This document shows positions 55,599 to 64,000 of a DNA stretch of 64,000 nt, in pieces. Both the position numbers and the translations under genes were made by a program. Under the pieces are notes generated by a model, which ran no database searches, was not told where the DNA came from, and saw only the letters and a program-made list of their open reading frames with translations. Positions within the stretch are counted from its first letter, which is position 1. Every line of letters begins with the position of its first letter. The DNA is from Chitinophaga arvensicola (GTDB taxonomy: Bacteria; Bacteroidota; Bacteroidia; Chitinophagales; Chitinophagaceae). The stretch lies in contig NZ_FOJG01000001.1 in NCBI RefSeq assembly GCF_900110835.1, forward strand, positions 2,181,022-2,245,021, in the 5' to 3' direction.

Positions 55599-56453
55599 AT
55601 GGAACAGGTACACGATCCCTTTAGCATCAGTACAGTTACACTGGATCACTGGGAAAAACGCAATCGCAGGAATAACTTTTTTGAGCTGGTATATATCCTG
55701 GAAGGAAGCGGGGAGCAGCAGGTAGAGTATACCCGCTCTGCTTACCGGCAGGGAAGTATTTTCCTGTTGCCTTCTTCCGATTGTCATACCTACCGGATAG
55801 CGGAGAAAACTACTTTTCTGTTTATCCGCTTTAATGCCAGTTTCTTTTCCGGGGAGCAGGATTGTGTGATAGATTTTGGCAAATGGTTCTGCCGTCTCAA
55901 TTTCATCCTCGGTAATTATAGCCGCAGGGCAGGAGAACTGATCACCGGTGAAAACGATAAGGCGCACCTGGTTCGTTTACTGGAATTGTTGATGTATGAG
56001 CAGCAATCGGCCGACAATCACTCCCGGCGTATTATGCAGGGGCTGATGGTGGCCGTGCTGGAGCTGATTGCCCGTAATGTAGCGGATGTTTTACCGGGAG
56101 AGCTGAACGGGGAAAACAAGCGCTTTGCGGAAGTATTGCTGCATATACAGTATCATTTGCTCGATGAGGATAAAATTTCCCCCACGTATCTCAGTCAGCG
56201 GTTTAATATCTCTGCGACCTATTTCAGCGAATATTTCAAACGCAATGCCGGCGAAACTTTCCAGGAGTTTGTACTCCGTTCAAAACTAAAGCTGGCAGAA
56301 GCAAAAGCGTTATTTACAGATACTTCCTTTAAGGAAATAGCCTGGGATCTGGGCTTCACCGATAGCAGTCATCTGAATAAAATGATGAGAAGATTTTACC
56401 ACAAAGGCATGAGCGAAATCCGCAAGGGCGTAGTGCATGAGGATGCTAACTGA
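55599..56453 (+). CDS. AraC-family regulator with cupin sensor
   Basis: About 284 residues from the ATG at 55599; an in-frame ATG at 55557 would reach further into the divergent promoter. The N-terminal ~160 residues form a cupin-type sensor (ILEGSGEQQVEY, GSIFLLPSSDCHTYRIA); the C-terminal HTH pair reads SPTYLSQRFNISATYFSEYF and FKEIAWDLGFTDSSHLNKMM. It probably controls the divergent MDR gene, 127 bases away. It overlaps the convergent KTSC gene by 8 bases. Confidence 0.9.
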   Translation: MEQVHDPFSISTVTLDHWEKRNRRNNFFELVYILEGSGEQQVEYTRSAYRQGSIFLLPSSDCHTYRIAEKTTFLFIRFNASFFSGEQDCVIDFGKWFCRLNFILGNYSRRAGELITGENDKAHLVRLLELLMYEQQSADNHSRRIMQGLMVAVLELIARNVADVLPGELNGENKRFAEVLLHIQYHLLDEDKISPTYLSQRFNISATYFSEYFKRNAGETFQEFVLRSKLKLAEAKALFTDTSFKEIAWDLGFTDSSHLNKMMRRFYHKGMSEIRKGVVHEDAN

Positions 56454-56643
56454 TTTTTTCAAAGTCGTAATGCCCTTTGATATGTGTATTCAGGTAAGTG
56501 CCTTTTGATCCGGAAGATTTCATGGCCAGGTATTCTTCTTCCGGTACATCTTTATAATCGTACACCATCCCCGACACGAATATAATCCGGAGTGTACGCG
56601 TTTCCGCCTTATATATCATATGTGCTACTACGGAAGAGGGCAT
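56446..56643 (-). CDS. KTSC-domain protein
   Basis: A 65-residue protein with the whole KTSC domain: MPSSVVAHMIYKAETRTLRI, then FVSGMVYDYKDVPEEEY, and SKGTYLNTHIKGHYDFEKI. The domain resembles a C-terminal part of lysyl-tRNA synthetases and its role as a free protein is unknown. It is convergent with the AraC gene and overlaps it by 8 bases. The start at 56643 is the family's usual one. Confidence 0.9.
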   Translation of the reverse strand: MPSSVVAHMIYKAETRTLRIIFVSGMVYDYKDVPEEEYLAMKSSGSKGTYLNTHIKGHYDFEKIS

Positions 56644-56818
56644 ATGTGCCGGAACTCAATTATCATACCCTGTTAATCTTCATCTTATCTTGTTTTTGAG
56701 TTGTGTAAGCCAGCGCTTCCCGCATTTTGCTTTTTTCTGATGCAAAATTAACAATTACTTAACCTGTTCTTGTATTTTTTGGATAATTATGTCGAACTAA
56801 TTAAAATTTTGATAAAAG

Positions 56819-56838
56819 TTCTTGTAAAATTTCAAGAA
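56819..56838. promoter_or_regulatory. 20-bp near-perfect palindrome upstream of the ROK gene
   Basis: TTCTTGTAAAATTTCAAGAA matches its reverse complement except in the inner bases. It lies about 115 bases before the ROK start and looks like a dimeric operator. No regulator can be named with confidence. Confidence 0.45.
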
Positions 56839-56861
56839 GTTGTCCTATCTTGAATTACCAA

Positions 56862-56940
56862 TTCACTTGTAGCATATTTCACTTGTTAGCGTATTTAATT
56901 TCACTTGTAGCAAATTGACGTAGATTTAAACTGTAGCAAA
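56862..56940. repeat. Four imperfect copies of a (T)TGTAGCA motif upstream of the ROK gene
   Basis: Copies: TTCACTTGTAGCAT (56862-56875), TTCACTTGTTAGCG (56878-56891), TTCACTTGTAGCAA (56900-56913) and ACTGTAGCAAA (56930-56940). They sit right before the ROK gene, and the core TTGTAGCAT returns before the GH32 gene at 63774-63782. This suggests operator sites, inferred from position and repetition. Confidence 0.55.
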
Positions 56941-56952
56941 CTATTAATCTAA

Positions 56953-58149
56953 ATGGTGTCCGATCGCCAAGAACTATTTAAAAAGACATTATTAAAACAC
57001 CTGTACTTTAATAAGGAGTTGTCCTGTGCTGATTTAACACTGCTCACTGGCAAGAGTCTTCCACATACAACCAAGGCATTGAATGAACTGGTGAAGAGCG
57101 GTTTAGTACTGGAATCAGGCTATGCTATTTCTACGGGCGGTCGCCGGCCACAGATGTATTCTGTGAAACCGGACTACTTATATATTTTATCGGTAGCGAT
57201 GGACCAGTTTGTGACCAGTATCAGTATACTGGATATGCAAAACAACCTGGTAGGAAAGGAATACCAGATAGCGCTCGATTTATCGGCACATCCGGAAGCG
57301 ATGGCGGAACTCGGACAAGCATTGAAAGCATTTATAGAGTGCTCAGAAATTCCAAGAGAAAAATTTGCAGGTATTGGTATCGGGATGCCCGGTTTCGTTG
57401 ATGTAACGAAAGGAGTGAATTATTCTTTTTTCGACCGGCATTATGGTAGTATCAACGAATACCTGGAAGCACTGACGGGAATTCCGGTGATCATTGACAA
57501 CGATTCCAGTTTGATCGCATTGGCAGAATGGAAGCTGGGCGCAGCCCGCAACCGCCAGAATGCACTGGTGATCAACATTGGCTGGGGTATTGGTTTGGGC
57601 ATGGTGTTGAATGGAAATCTTTTCAGAGGTGAAAACGGATTTGCAGGAGAGTTTTCCCACATTCCATTATTCACCAATAATAAGATCTGCAGTTGTGGAA
57701 AAATGGGTTGCCTGGAAACGGAAACTTCGCTGTCGGTGATTGCAGAAAAAGCGGTGGAAGGCATCCGCGAAGGAAGAACAACCGTTATGAAAGATTTGTC
57801 GATGGACAACCGCGACGACACGTTTAGAAAAATTATGGATGCGGCCATGAAAGGAGATAAGTATGCAGTAGAATTAATATCACAGGCAGCTTATCACATC
57901 GGACGCGGCATCGCAATACTGATTCACTTGTTAAATCCGAACCTGATCATCTTAAGCGGGCGAGGAACATTAGCCGGAAAACTATGGCTGGCACCTGTAC
58001 AACATGCGTTAAATGAATATTGTATACCAAAAATCGCAGAAAACATTCAACTGATAATATCGCCTTTAGGGTACGCGGCAGAGAGACTTGGAGCAGCAGC
58101 ACTTGTTATGGAACACCTGGATAAAGGCCAACTGAGCAAAACAGAGTAA
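56953..58149 (+). CDS. ROK-family transcriptional regulator
   Basis: A 398-residue protein: an N-terminal winged helix (SCADLTLLTGKSLPHTTKAL, LVLESGYAISTGGRRPQMY) and a C-terminal ROK sugar-kinase-like domain. A kinase-type aspartate is kept in DNDSSLIALAE (about residue 182), and the zinc site is present as SHIPLFTNNKICSCGKMGCLE (Cys residues at ~246-255). Such NagC/Mlc-type proteins bind a sugar and leave their operators. It lies just upstream of a susCD pair and GH32 gene, so the ligand is probably fructose or a fructan product. Its upstream repeats suggest self-control. Confidence 0.92.
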   Translation: MVSDRQELFKKTLLKHLYFNKELSCADLTLLTGKSLPHTTKALNELVKSGLVLESGYAISTGGRRPQMYSVKPDYLYILSVAMDQFVTSISILDMQNNLVGKEYQIALDLSAHPEAMAELGQALKAFIECSEIPREKFAGIGIGMPGFVDVTKGVNYSFFDRHYGSINEYLEALTGIPVIIDNDSSLIALAEWKLGAARNRQNALVINIGWGIGLGMVLNGNLFRGENGFAGEFSHIPLFTNNKICSCGKMGCLETETSLSVIAEKAVEGIREGRTTVMKDLSMDNRDDTFRKIMDAAMKGDKYAVELISQAAYHIGRGIAILIHLLNPNLIILSGRGTLAGKLWLAPVQHALNEYCIPKIAENIQLIISPLGYAAERLGAAALVMEHLDKGQLSKTE

Positions 58150-58268
58150 TACCACGAACATTTTATTTATCAATCAAACATAAGGCAGTAACGACCTACT
58201 GCATGTGGACTTCGCATGCCGTAAAGGAAGGATGCCTTCATTATTTATCCACATCTAAATTCACCAGT

Positions 58269-61200
58269 ATGAAAAGGTGGCTAAGCTTTCTGCTGCTAAC
58301 ATGTTTGGTAGCAACGTGCTATCAAAGCGTTTCCGCACAGGAAAAGAAAGGGGTATCCGGTACCCTGAAAGACGCTACAGGCGCTCCCGTAATCTATGCA
58401 ACAGTCATTGAAAAAGGCACAACCAATGGCGCAACAACCAACGAAAAAGGTGCGTTCAACCTGATGGTAGCACCAGGTGCAACACTGGTCATCTCCAGTG
58501 TTGGCTATACCTCACTCGAAGTTTCCGCAAGTGGAAATCTCAACCTCGTTATGGAAGATGCTTCCAAAGGATTGAATGAAGTGGTAGTCACTGCGTTGGG
58601 TATTTCCCGCCAGAAAAAATCACTGGGTTATTCCATGCAGGAAGTAAAAAGTTCTACCCTGGTAGACGCACATGAAACCAACGTGACCAACGCCTTAACC
58701 GGTGTGGTAGCAGGTTTGCAGGTAATGCGTTCCAGCACTGGTCCTGGTGGTTCTTCCAAGATTAACTTACGTGGTAACACCTCCCTGACCGGAAAAAACC
58801 AACCACTGATTGTAGTAGATGGTATTCCTATCGACAACTTCGCCGGTGCTACCAATAACGATGGATGGAATCCCGGTATGGACATGGGTAATGGTCTTTC
58901 GGATCTGAATGCCAATGACATTGCCAGCATGTCTGTCCTGAAAGGTCCGGCTGCAGCAGCTTTGTACGGTAGCCGTGCAGGTGATGGAGTTATTCTGATC
59001 ACTACTAAAACCGGTAAAAAAACAAGCGGATTAGGTCTGAGTGTTTCTTCCAGTCTTGGCTTTGAAAGTATTTTCACCAAACCTGAAATGCAGAAGAATT
59101 TCTCCCAGGGATTGGATAATATTTTCAACAACGAAAGCGGAGACAGCTGGGGCGCAAAAATTACCGGCCAGAGCTTACCTAACTGGGATGACAAAACAGA
59201 ACCCCTGCGTTCATACGATAATATCAGCCGGTTCTTCAATACAGGTATCAATCATAACCAGAACATATCTTTTCAGCAGCAGGTGGAGAAATCCGCTATT
59301 TATACCTCGCTGAATTATATGAATGATAAAAGCATGGTGCCTGGTACAAAATATACCCGCCTGAATCTCACTACAAGAGTGACTTCTAAATATGGTCAGT
59401 CAGAAAAATTATCTACCGACTTCAAAGTGCAGTATTCCAATACCAATGCACATAACAGGTTAGCTACAGGTGTTAACAGCCGTAACTATTCCAGCCTGTT
59501 ATATACGATGCCTGTTTCCATGGACATCCAGCAGTTCAAAGATCCGTTGGATCAATATGGCAACATGCGCTGGTATGGCATCGGTAACCAGGTAAATCCT
59601 TACTGGGCAAGCAAGTACAACCTGAACGATGATGTGCGTAACCGCTTTATCATGAACGGAAGCATGAAGTATCAGTTCACCGACTGGTTAAATGCAGAGT
59701 TAAAAGCGGGTGCAGATATTTATAATACCAACACAGAAGCGAAAGTATACGCAGGTAGCCCAAGCCCTAAGAATGGTAGCTTCAGCACAGATAAATACTC
59801 TTTTTCTGAAGTGAACTATAGTGCATTGGTAACGGCGAAGAAAGAAAGGTTGATCGACAGACTGGGAGGAAACATCAGCGTGGGTGGTAACCTGATGCGC
59901 CAGCAGTGGTCCAGGTTAGGTAACAGCGCTGGTGAGCTGGTAGTACCAAACCTGTTCCTGATTAAAAACGCGAAAGGAAATCCAGGTATTACCGACGAGT
60001 TTAACCAGCAACGTATCAATTCCATCTATGCTACCGGTGGTATCAACTGGGATGGATACCTGTTCCTGGACGCGACTATGCGTAATGACTGGTCTTCTAC
60101 CCTGAGCCCTGAAAACAGGTCTTTCTTTTACCCGTCAGTAAGTCTCTCTTACCTGTTTACAGAGCAGTTTAAATCTCTGCCAACGTGGCTGAGTTATGGT
60201 AAAATCCGTGGATCCTATGCAGTGGTTGGTAACAGTTTACCTGCTTACCAGTTGTACAATACTTACCTGATTGATCGTGATCCGAATCAGAATACGACTG
60301 CTTCCAGGAAGAAAACATTGTATGATAAAGATGTGCGCAGTGAACTCATCAAATCTTTTGAGGTGGGCGCTGAGTTGCGTTTTGTGGACAACCGCTTTGG
60401 CGTGGATGTTACTTATTATAAATCCAACGCCACCCGTCAGCTGATTGAATTACCAATGGATCCCGGTAGTGGATATGAGAACAGGAAGATGAATGCCGGT
60501 AATATCCAGAACAGCGGATTCGAGATCATGGCAGATGCCAGAATACTCGATGGTGACAAGGGACTGCGCTGGAATGTATCCGGTAACCTGTCTATGAACA
60601 GAAACAAGATCATTGATATCAACAAGAATGCTGGTGTGAACCGTTATCCTTTGGGAGGTTTCGATAACCTGTCGATCGTAGCAGTTACCGGTGAGTTGTA
60701 TGGAGATATTTATGGCAGCAAGGTACAACGTGTAACAGATCCTAAAAGCCAATACTTTGGTCAGTGGTTGTTAGATGGTGAAGGTCGCCCGGTACGTGGT
60801 GAACAGAATGTTTACCTGGGTAACCAGCAGTCGAAAGCACTGGTAGGTCTTACCAATAACTTCGCTTACAAAAACTTCGGCCTGTCTTTCCTGATTGATG
60901 CACGTATTGGTGGTGATATGTTTTCTGCAACACAATTGCTGATGCAAAGAAACGGTACCGCAGCTATCACTGCACCGGGTGGTGAAAGAAATGATATGAT
61001 TGTAAATGGCGTAGTGTCTGATGGTAATGGTGGTTATAAGCCAAATACAAAAGCCGTAACCCAGCAACAATACTGGAAAGCTATTTCCGCTGACAACCTG
61101 GGTATTACAGAGCTGAATATGTATGATGCTACCAATATCCGTCTGAGAAATGTGCAGTTGAGTTATGTGTTGTCTAAGAAACTCCTGGGCAGAACACCGA

Positions 61201-61373
61201 TCCAATCTGCAAAAGTAGGTGTGGCCTGCAACAACGTATGGATGATCTCCAGCCATATGCGTGGCCTGGATCCTGAATCTGTATTTGCGATCAATACCAA
61301 TGCCACAGGCTTTGAAAATGGAGCGCCTCCCACCACACGTACTTTCCTGGTGAATCTGAGCCTTAGTTTTTAA
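58269..61373 (+). CDS. SusC/RagA-type TonB-dependent receptor (fructan locus)
   Basis: About 1,034 residues from the ATG at 58269, which begins a signal peptide (KRWLSFLLLTCLVATCYQSV); an ATG at 58203 gives a long unlikely leader. Features: carboxypeptidase-regulatory domain VSGTLKDATGAPVIYATVIE; TonB box NEVVVTALGI near 107-116; plug with KINLRGNTSLTGKNQPLIVV; barrel ending LVNLSLSF. It follows the ROK gene by 119 bases. Fructan as substrate is inferred from the GH32 gene downstream. Confidence 0.94.
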   Translation: MKRWLSFLLLTCLVATCYQSVSAQEKKGVSGTLKDATGAPVIYATVIEKGTTNGATTNEKGAFNLMVAPGATLVISSVGYTSLEVSASGNLNLVMEDASKGLNEVVVTALGISRQKKSLGYSMQEVKSSTLVDAHETNVTNALTGVVAGLQVMRSSTGPGGSSKINLRGNTSLTGKNQPLIVVDGIPIDNFAGATNNDGWNPGMDMGNGLSDLNANDIASMSVLKGPAAAALYGSRAGDGVILITTKTGKKTSGLGLSVSSSLGFESIFTKPEMQKNFSQGLDNIFNNESGDSWGAKITGQSLPNWDDKTEPLRSYDNISRFFNTGINHNQNISFQQQVEKSAIYTSLNYMNDKSMVPGTKYTRLNLTTRVTSKYGQSEKLSTDFKVQYSNTNAHNRLATGVNSRNYSSLLYTMPVSMDIQQFKDPLDQYGNMRWYGIGNQVNPYWASKYNLNDDVRNRFIMNGSMKYQFTDWLNAELKAGADIYNTNTEAKVYAGSPSPKNGSFSTDKYSFSEVNYSALVTAKKERLIDRLGGNISVGGNLMRQQWSRLGNSAGELVVPNLFLIKNAKGNPGITDEFNQQRINSIYATGGINWDGYLFLDATMRNDWSSTLSPENRSFFYPSVSLSYLFTEQFKSLPTWLSYGKIRGSYAVVGNSLPAYQLYNTYLIDRDPNQNTTASRKKTLYDKDVRSELIKSFEVGAELRFVDNRFGVDVTYYKSNATRQLIELPMDPGSGYENRKMNAGNIQNSGFEIMADARILDGDKGLRWNVSGNLSMNRNKIIDINKNAGVNRYPLGGFDNLSIVAVTGELYGDIYGSKVQRVTDPKSQYFGQWLLDGEGRPVRGEQNVYLGNQQSKALVGLTNNFAYKNFGLSFLIDARIGGDMFSATQLLMQRNGTAAITAPGGERNDMIVNGVVSDGNGGYKPNTKAVTQQQYWKAISADNLGITELNMYDATNIRLRNVQLSYVLSKKLLGRTPIQSAKVGVACNNVWMISSHMRGLDPESVFAINTNATGFENGAPPTTRTFLVNLSLSF

Positions 61374-61391
61374 CATTTAACTGTAATCGAA

Positions 61392-63308
61392 ATGAAAAAG
61401 ATACTCATAAAATCAGGTTGGGCGTTGGCCGCGATAGTGACGTTGTTGTCTGCCTGCAGCAAATTTGAGGAAATCAATAAAAGCCCGAAAGAAGCCGATG
61501 CCAGCCAGGTACAGGTGGAATACTTTATCAACAATTCCATCATCGGCGCACAAATGGACCCGAATATTGCCGAGCGTTCTTTTGTGTTGTACTGGAAAAC
61601 GGCGAGCCGTCAACACCTGAGTGGTGGCTTGTCTTCCGGAAATCCTAACGATGACTGGTCTACGGAATACTACCGCTACAGCTCCACCTGGCTGAATCAT
61701 ATTAACACCGCAATCCAGATTGCGGATGAAAAAATAAAGACCGGCGATATCAAGCCCTATACGGAGAACCTGAGACAGGTAGCACGTATCTGGCGCGCTT
61801 ACCTGATGAGTGAATTATCCGATAACTTCGGTCCTATTCCTATCAAAGCATTTGACGGTGGAAACCCTGATTTTGCGGGAGTGAAGGAAGTGTATTATTA
61901 TATACTGGATGAACTGAAAGATGCCAGTGCAAAATTAAACACTACCATTCAACCTACAGACGATCTGAAATTACTGGACCCGGCATATGGCTACGACTTC
62001 GCAAAATGGAAAAAGTACGCTAATTCCATGCGCCTCCGTTTGGCTATGCGTTTGTCGGAAGTAGATGGCGGCAAAGCCCGGGCTGAATTTGAAGACGCTG
62101 TAAAAGGTGAACTGATTGATGATGCCAGCGCTACTTTCCAGGTACAGGAAAAAGGAGGATGGGATGCACTGAGCGGTGTAATGAGCCGTGAGTGGAATGC
62201 ACAGATCCTTTCTACTACCCTGGAAAATATTTATACCGGTCTTGGTGGTGTAAAAACCGCAGACCAGCTGGGCGCTGCTTACCAGTCTTATATCAAACCG
62301 GCAGATTGGGCAGGTTTACAGCTGAAAGATCATTTCTCTACCATGACCAATGATCCGTTTGCCGGCTTCTGGTTCGACGGTTTACCGCAAACCATCGATC
62401 CCCGCGCATATAAAGCATTTATTCCCGCAGGAGATTTTACCAATGCCAACTTCAGCAGATTCCCTTCCTACGATCAGCCTACCTGGGAAACCACGGCGCG
62501 TGATCTCGTAAATGAAGCGGGTGGTGTGGTGAAAACACTGGAAGGTAAGTTTACCTGGAATGGGTCCAATGCGGGCGACTGGGGCGCCAAAGGCACCAAA
62601 AATAAATGGTACGGATTTCCAGGATCTTCTCCACGTTTGGGCCAGCAGTTCCGGAACAGCGCCAACAAACGCATCTTCTTCCACGCATGGGAAACCAACT
62701 TCCTGATTGCAGAAGCAGCGGTGAGAGGATGGACTGTGCCGGTTTCAGGAAAAGCAGCCTATGAGAAGGCCATTTCACAGAGCTTTGAATATTGGGGTGT
62801 GTCCGGATTCCTGAGCACTTACCTGGCATCTACCGACTTTAACAGAACCGGTACCTCTGTAAGCTGGGATCACACCGCAGAACCACCTGCTACCCACCTG
62901 ATGAACTTCAAGGACGGATACTCCGGCGCCGCTGGTACTGTAGCTATCAACTACCCGGTGAACAACCTGTACAAGAATGGAACGGTTAAAAATGATCTCT
63001 TAACAAAGATCATTACCCAGAAATACATTGCACAAGTGCCCTGGTTACCACTGGAAGGCTGGAATGATAAGCGCAGACTTGGATTGCCATTCTTCGAAAA
63101 TCCAATGATTGAGCAAACACTGGTCACATTACCGGCATTGAATAATACCAATTATATGACCAGTAATGTGAATTTCTTCCCGCAACGTCTCAAGTATCCT
63201 TCTTCACTGAAAAATACCAATGGGAAAGGCTATGATCAGGCAGTAGCAGCGCTGCCAGGCGGAGGAGATGCTGTACTGACACCATTATGGTGGGCAAAGA
63301 AACCTTAG
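61392..63308 (+). CDS. SusD-type surface lipoprotein (SusD-like variant)
   Basis: A 638-residue lipoprotein, lipobox LLSAC. It is longer than usual and of the SusD-like_2 type: FEEINKSPKEADASQVQVEY, WLNHINTAIQIADEKI, SELSDNFGPIPIKAFDGG, AKWKKYANSMRLRLAMRLSE. It starts 18 bases after the susC stop and should be the surface partner of that receptor. A terminator follows. Confidence 0.93.
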   Translation: MKKILIKSGWALAAIVTLLSACSKFEEINKSPKEADASQVQVEYFINNSIIGAQMDPNIAERSFVLYWKTASRQHLSGGLSSGNPNDDWSTEYYRYSSTWLNHINTAIQIADEKIKTGDIKPYTENLRQVARIWRAYLMSELSDNFGPIPIKAFDGGNPDFAGVKEVYYYILDELKDASAKLNTTIQPTDDLKLLDPAYGYDFAKWKKYANSMRLRLAMRLSEVDGGKARAEFEDAVKGELIDDASATFQVQEKGGWDALSGVMSREWNAQILSTTLENIYTGLGGVKTADQLGAAYQSYIKPADWAGLQLKDHFSTMTNDPFAGFWFDGLPQTIDPRAYKAFIPAGDFTNANFSRFPSYDQPTWETTARDLVNEAGGVVKTLEGKFTWNGSNAGDWGAKGTKNKWYGFPGSSPRLGQQFRNSANKRIFFHAWETNFLIAEAAVRGWTVPVSGKAAYEKAISQSFEYWGVSGFLSTYLASTDFNRTGTSVSWDHTAEPPATHLMNFKDGYSGAAGTVAINYPVNNLYKNGTVKNDLLTKIITQKYIAQVPWLPLEGWNDKRRLGLPFFENPMIEQTLVTLPALNNTNYMTSNVNFFPQRLKYPSSLKNTNGKGYDQAVAALPGGGDAVLTPLWWAKKP

Positions 63309-63327
63309 TTTGTTGTTCACTTTTTAT

Positions 63328-63365
63328 AAAAGGGGCTGGCCGGAGATATTCCGGTCAGCCCTTTA
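63328..63365 (+). terminator. Terminator after the fructan-locus susD
   Basis: Arms 63333-63344 and 63350-63361 pair over 12 bases with one G-T wobble and a five-base loop; AAAA/CTTT extends the stem. The T-tail is short. Confidence 0.65.
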
Positions 63366-63450
63366 TGATATAGCAGATTGTGCCGCCTGTTTTATAAACT
63401 CTTTAGGTGTTTCGGATTTATAAGCCTATCTTGCACACAAATACAATATA

Positions 63451-63642
63451 ATGCAACAAGGTACAGTTAAGTTTTTCAATGAATCCAAAGGATTCGGTTT
63501 CATTACTCCATCTAATGGTGGACAAGATATTTTCGTTCATATCTCCGGTACTACTGGTGAACTTCGTGAAAATGACAAGGTTACATATGAAGTTGAAAAT
63601 GGTAAAAAAGGTTTGAATGCAGTTAACGTAAAAGTTATCTAA
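63451..63642 (+). CDS. Cold-shock domain protein (CspA family)
   Basis: A 63-residue CspA-type RNA-binding protein. RNP1 KGFGFI at residues 13-18 and RNP2 DIFVHI at 26-31 are intact, and the length is that of the family. It binds single-stranded nucleic acid and prevents RNA structure. It sits in a gap between the fructan-locus susD and GH32 gene with its own terminator, so it may be an insertion into the locus or simply an independent neighbour. Confidence 0.95.
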   Translation: MQQGTVKFFNESKGFGFITPSNGGQDIFVHISGTTGELRENDKVTYEVENGKKGLNAVNVKVI

Positions 63643-63664
63643 GTTTATATATCTTATTTAGGGA

Positions 63665-63692
63665 GGGCTGATCATCTGATCAGCCCTTTTTT
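63665..63692 (+). terminator. Terminator of the cold-shock gene
   Basis: GGGCTGATCA (63665-63674) pairs with 63677-63686; the real loop is probably four bases. A run of six T follows. It lies 22 bases after the stop. Confidence 0.9.
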
Positions 63693-63773
63693 ATTGCCCC
63701 AAAATCTCTTCAAGCACTGATTTTCAGTTGTTTACGTTTTTTGCAGCCATTTATCATCTGATTGCTTATTTTG

Positions 63774-63782
63774 TTGTAGCAT
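63774..63782 (+). promoter_or_regulatory. TTGTAGCAT motif upstream of GH32
   Basis: A nine-base match to the core of the repeats before the ROK gene (56867-56875), 12 bases before the GH32 ATG. It suggests a shared operator. Chance match is possible, but the position fits. Confidence 0.45.
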
Positions 63783-63793
63783 CTGTACATGTT

Positions 63794-64000
63794 ATGAAGA
63801 GAAAACGCTTTTTCCTATTCTTATTGGCAATCCTGTTCCCTGCATTGTTACCCGCGCAGGATTTACCCATACCTACGCCGCAATGGCGGCCGGTGTATCA
63901 TTTCACAGCGCCGCAAAACTGGCTCAACGATCCAAATGGTCTGATTTACCTGGATGGGGTGTATCATCTCTATTATCAGCATAATCCATTGGAAAACAAA
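63794..64000 (+). CDS. GH32 fructan hydrolase, N-terminal part
   Basis: The first 69 residues of a protein cut by the window end. A signal peptide ([19 protein letters not shown]) is followed by [19 protein letters not shown], the start of GH32, in which Asp46 of WLNDPNG is the catalytic nucleophile. Members hydrolyse sucrose, inulin or levan. It is downstream of a susCD pair and carries a possible ROK site, so a fructan role is likely. The linkage preference cannot be told. Confidence 0.9.
   Translation, partial: MKRKRFFLFLLAILFPALLPAQDLPIPTPQWRPVYHFTAPQNWLNDPNGLIYLDGVYHLYYQHNPLENK

Noticed and set aside
1..64000. CRISPR arrays and rRNA genes
   Set aside because: No regularly spaced repeats of 24-40 bases and no rRNA-like sequence were seen. 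The direct repeats before the ROK gene are too few and irregular.

Overview
The window comes from a member of the Bacteroidota, most likely the Chitinophagaceae (a Chitinophaga-like genome). Support: four SusC-type TonB-dependent receptors, each followed by a SusD-type lipoprotein, a fifth such pair with a FecI/FecR cassette, type IX secretion C-terminal domains, promoters of the TAnnTTTG type, and long secreted glycan-active proteins. Family assignments are made by reading motifs; no database search was possible.

Layout. 1-3490: the end of a susC and its susD, then a terminator. 3738-4666: an AhpD-like protein and a secreted protein that looks like a degenerate Nudix fold. 4748-18667 (minus strand): a seven-gene glycan-use operon reading susC, susD, SGNH/SASA esterase, GH2 enzyme, FAD-dependent oxidoreductase, large alpha-toroid glycosidase-like protein and sodium:solute symporter. 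A divergent LacI-type regulator with a fused zinc ribbon (18883-20037) faces it. 20102-25555: a 1,817-residue GH74-like secreted protein with repeated BIG2 and malectin-like modules and a type IX sorting domain. 25896-28643: a possible 42-residue membrane protein, ppnP, an alpha/beta hydrolase, a WYL regulator and a RidA-family protein.

28765-33158 is a patchwork: a beta-helix protein with a tail-fibre-like stalk and a split Ig-like domain, a small secreted hypothetical, a lone type IX type-B sorting-domain fragment, an IS256 transposase remnant and an RRM protein. It lies on the 3' side of a tRNA-Asp (33159-33232, minus). A rhomboid protease follows. 34449-42224 (minus) is a probable laminarin/beta-glucan locus (susC, susD, two PKD lipoproteins, GH16), with a divergent membrane sensor-regulator (42552-45437). 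45563-45908 is a DUF805 gene broken by one base in an A7 run. 46114-54464 is an ECF sigma factor, FecR, a SusC/FecA-type receptor with an STN domain, a SusD and a thioredoxin-like lipid-free secreted protein. 54503-56643 holds an MDR oxidoreductase, a divergent AraC regulator and a KTSC protein.

56953-64000 looks like a fructan locus: a ROK regulator, susC, susD, a cold-shock gene, and the start of a GH32 enzyme cut off by the window edge. A repeated TTGTAGCAw motif lies before the ROK gene and again before the GH32 gene, which suggests one regulon.

The genes mostly work as separate glycan-import modules: outer-membrane SusCD capture and uptake, secreted or periplasmic hydrolases, an inner-membrane transporter, and a dedicated sensor (LacI, triple-tyrosine sensor, ECF/FecR or ROK). 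The points most worth a second look are the split-domain beta-helix protein, the zinc-ribbon LacI and its possible operators, the FAD enzyme inside a glycan operon, and the proposed ROK regulon.
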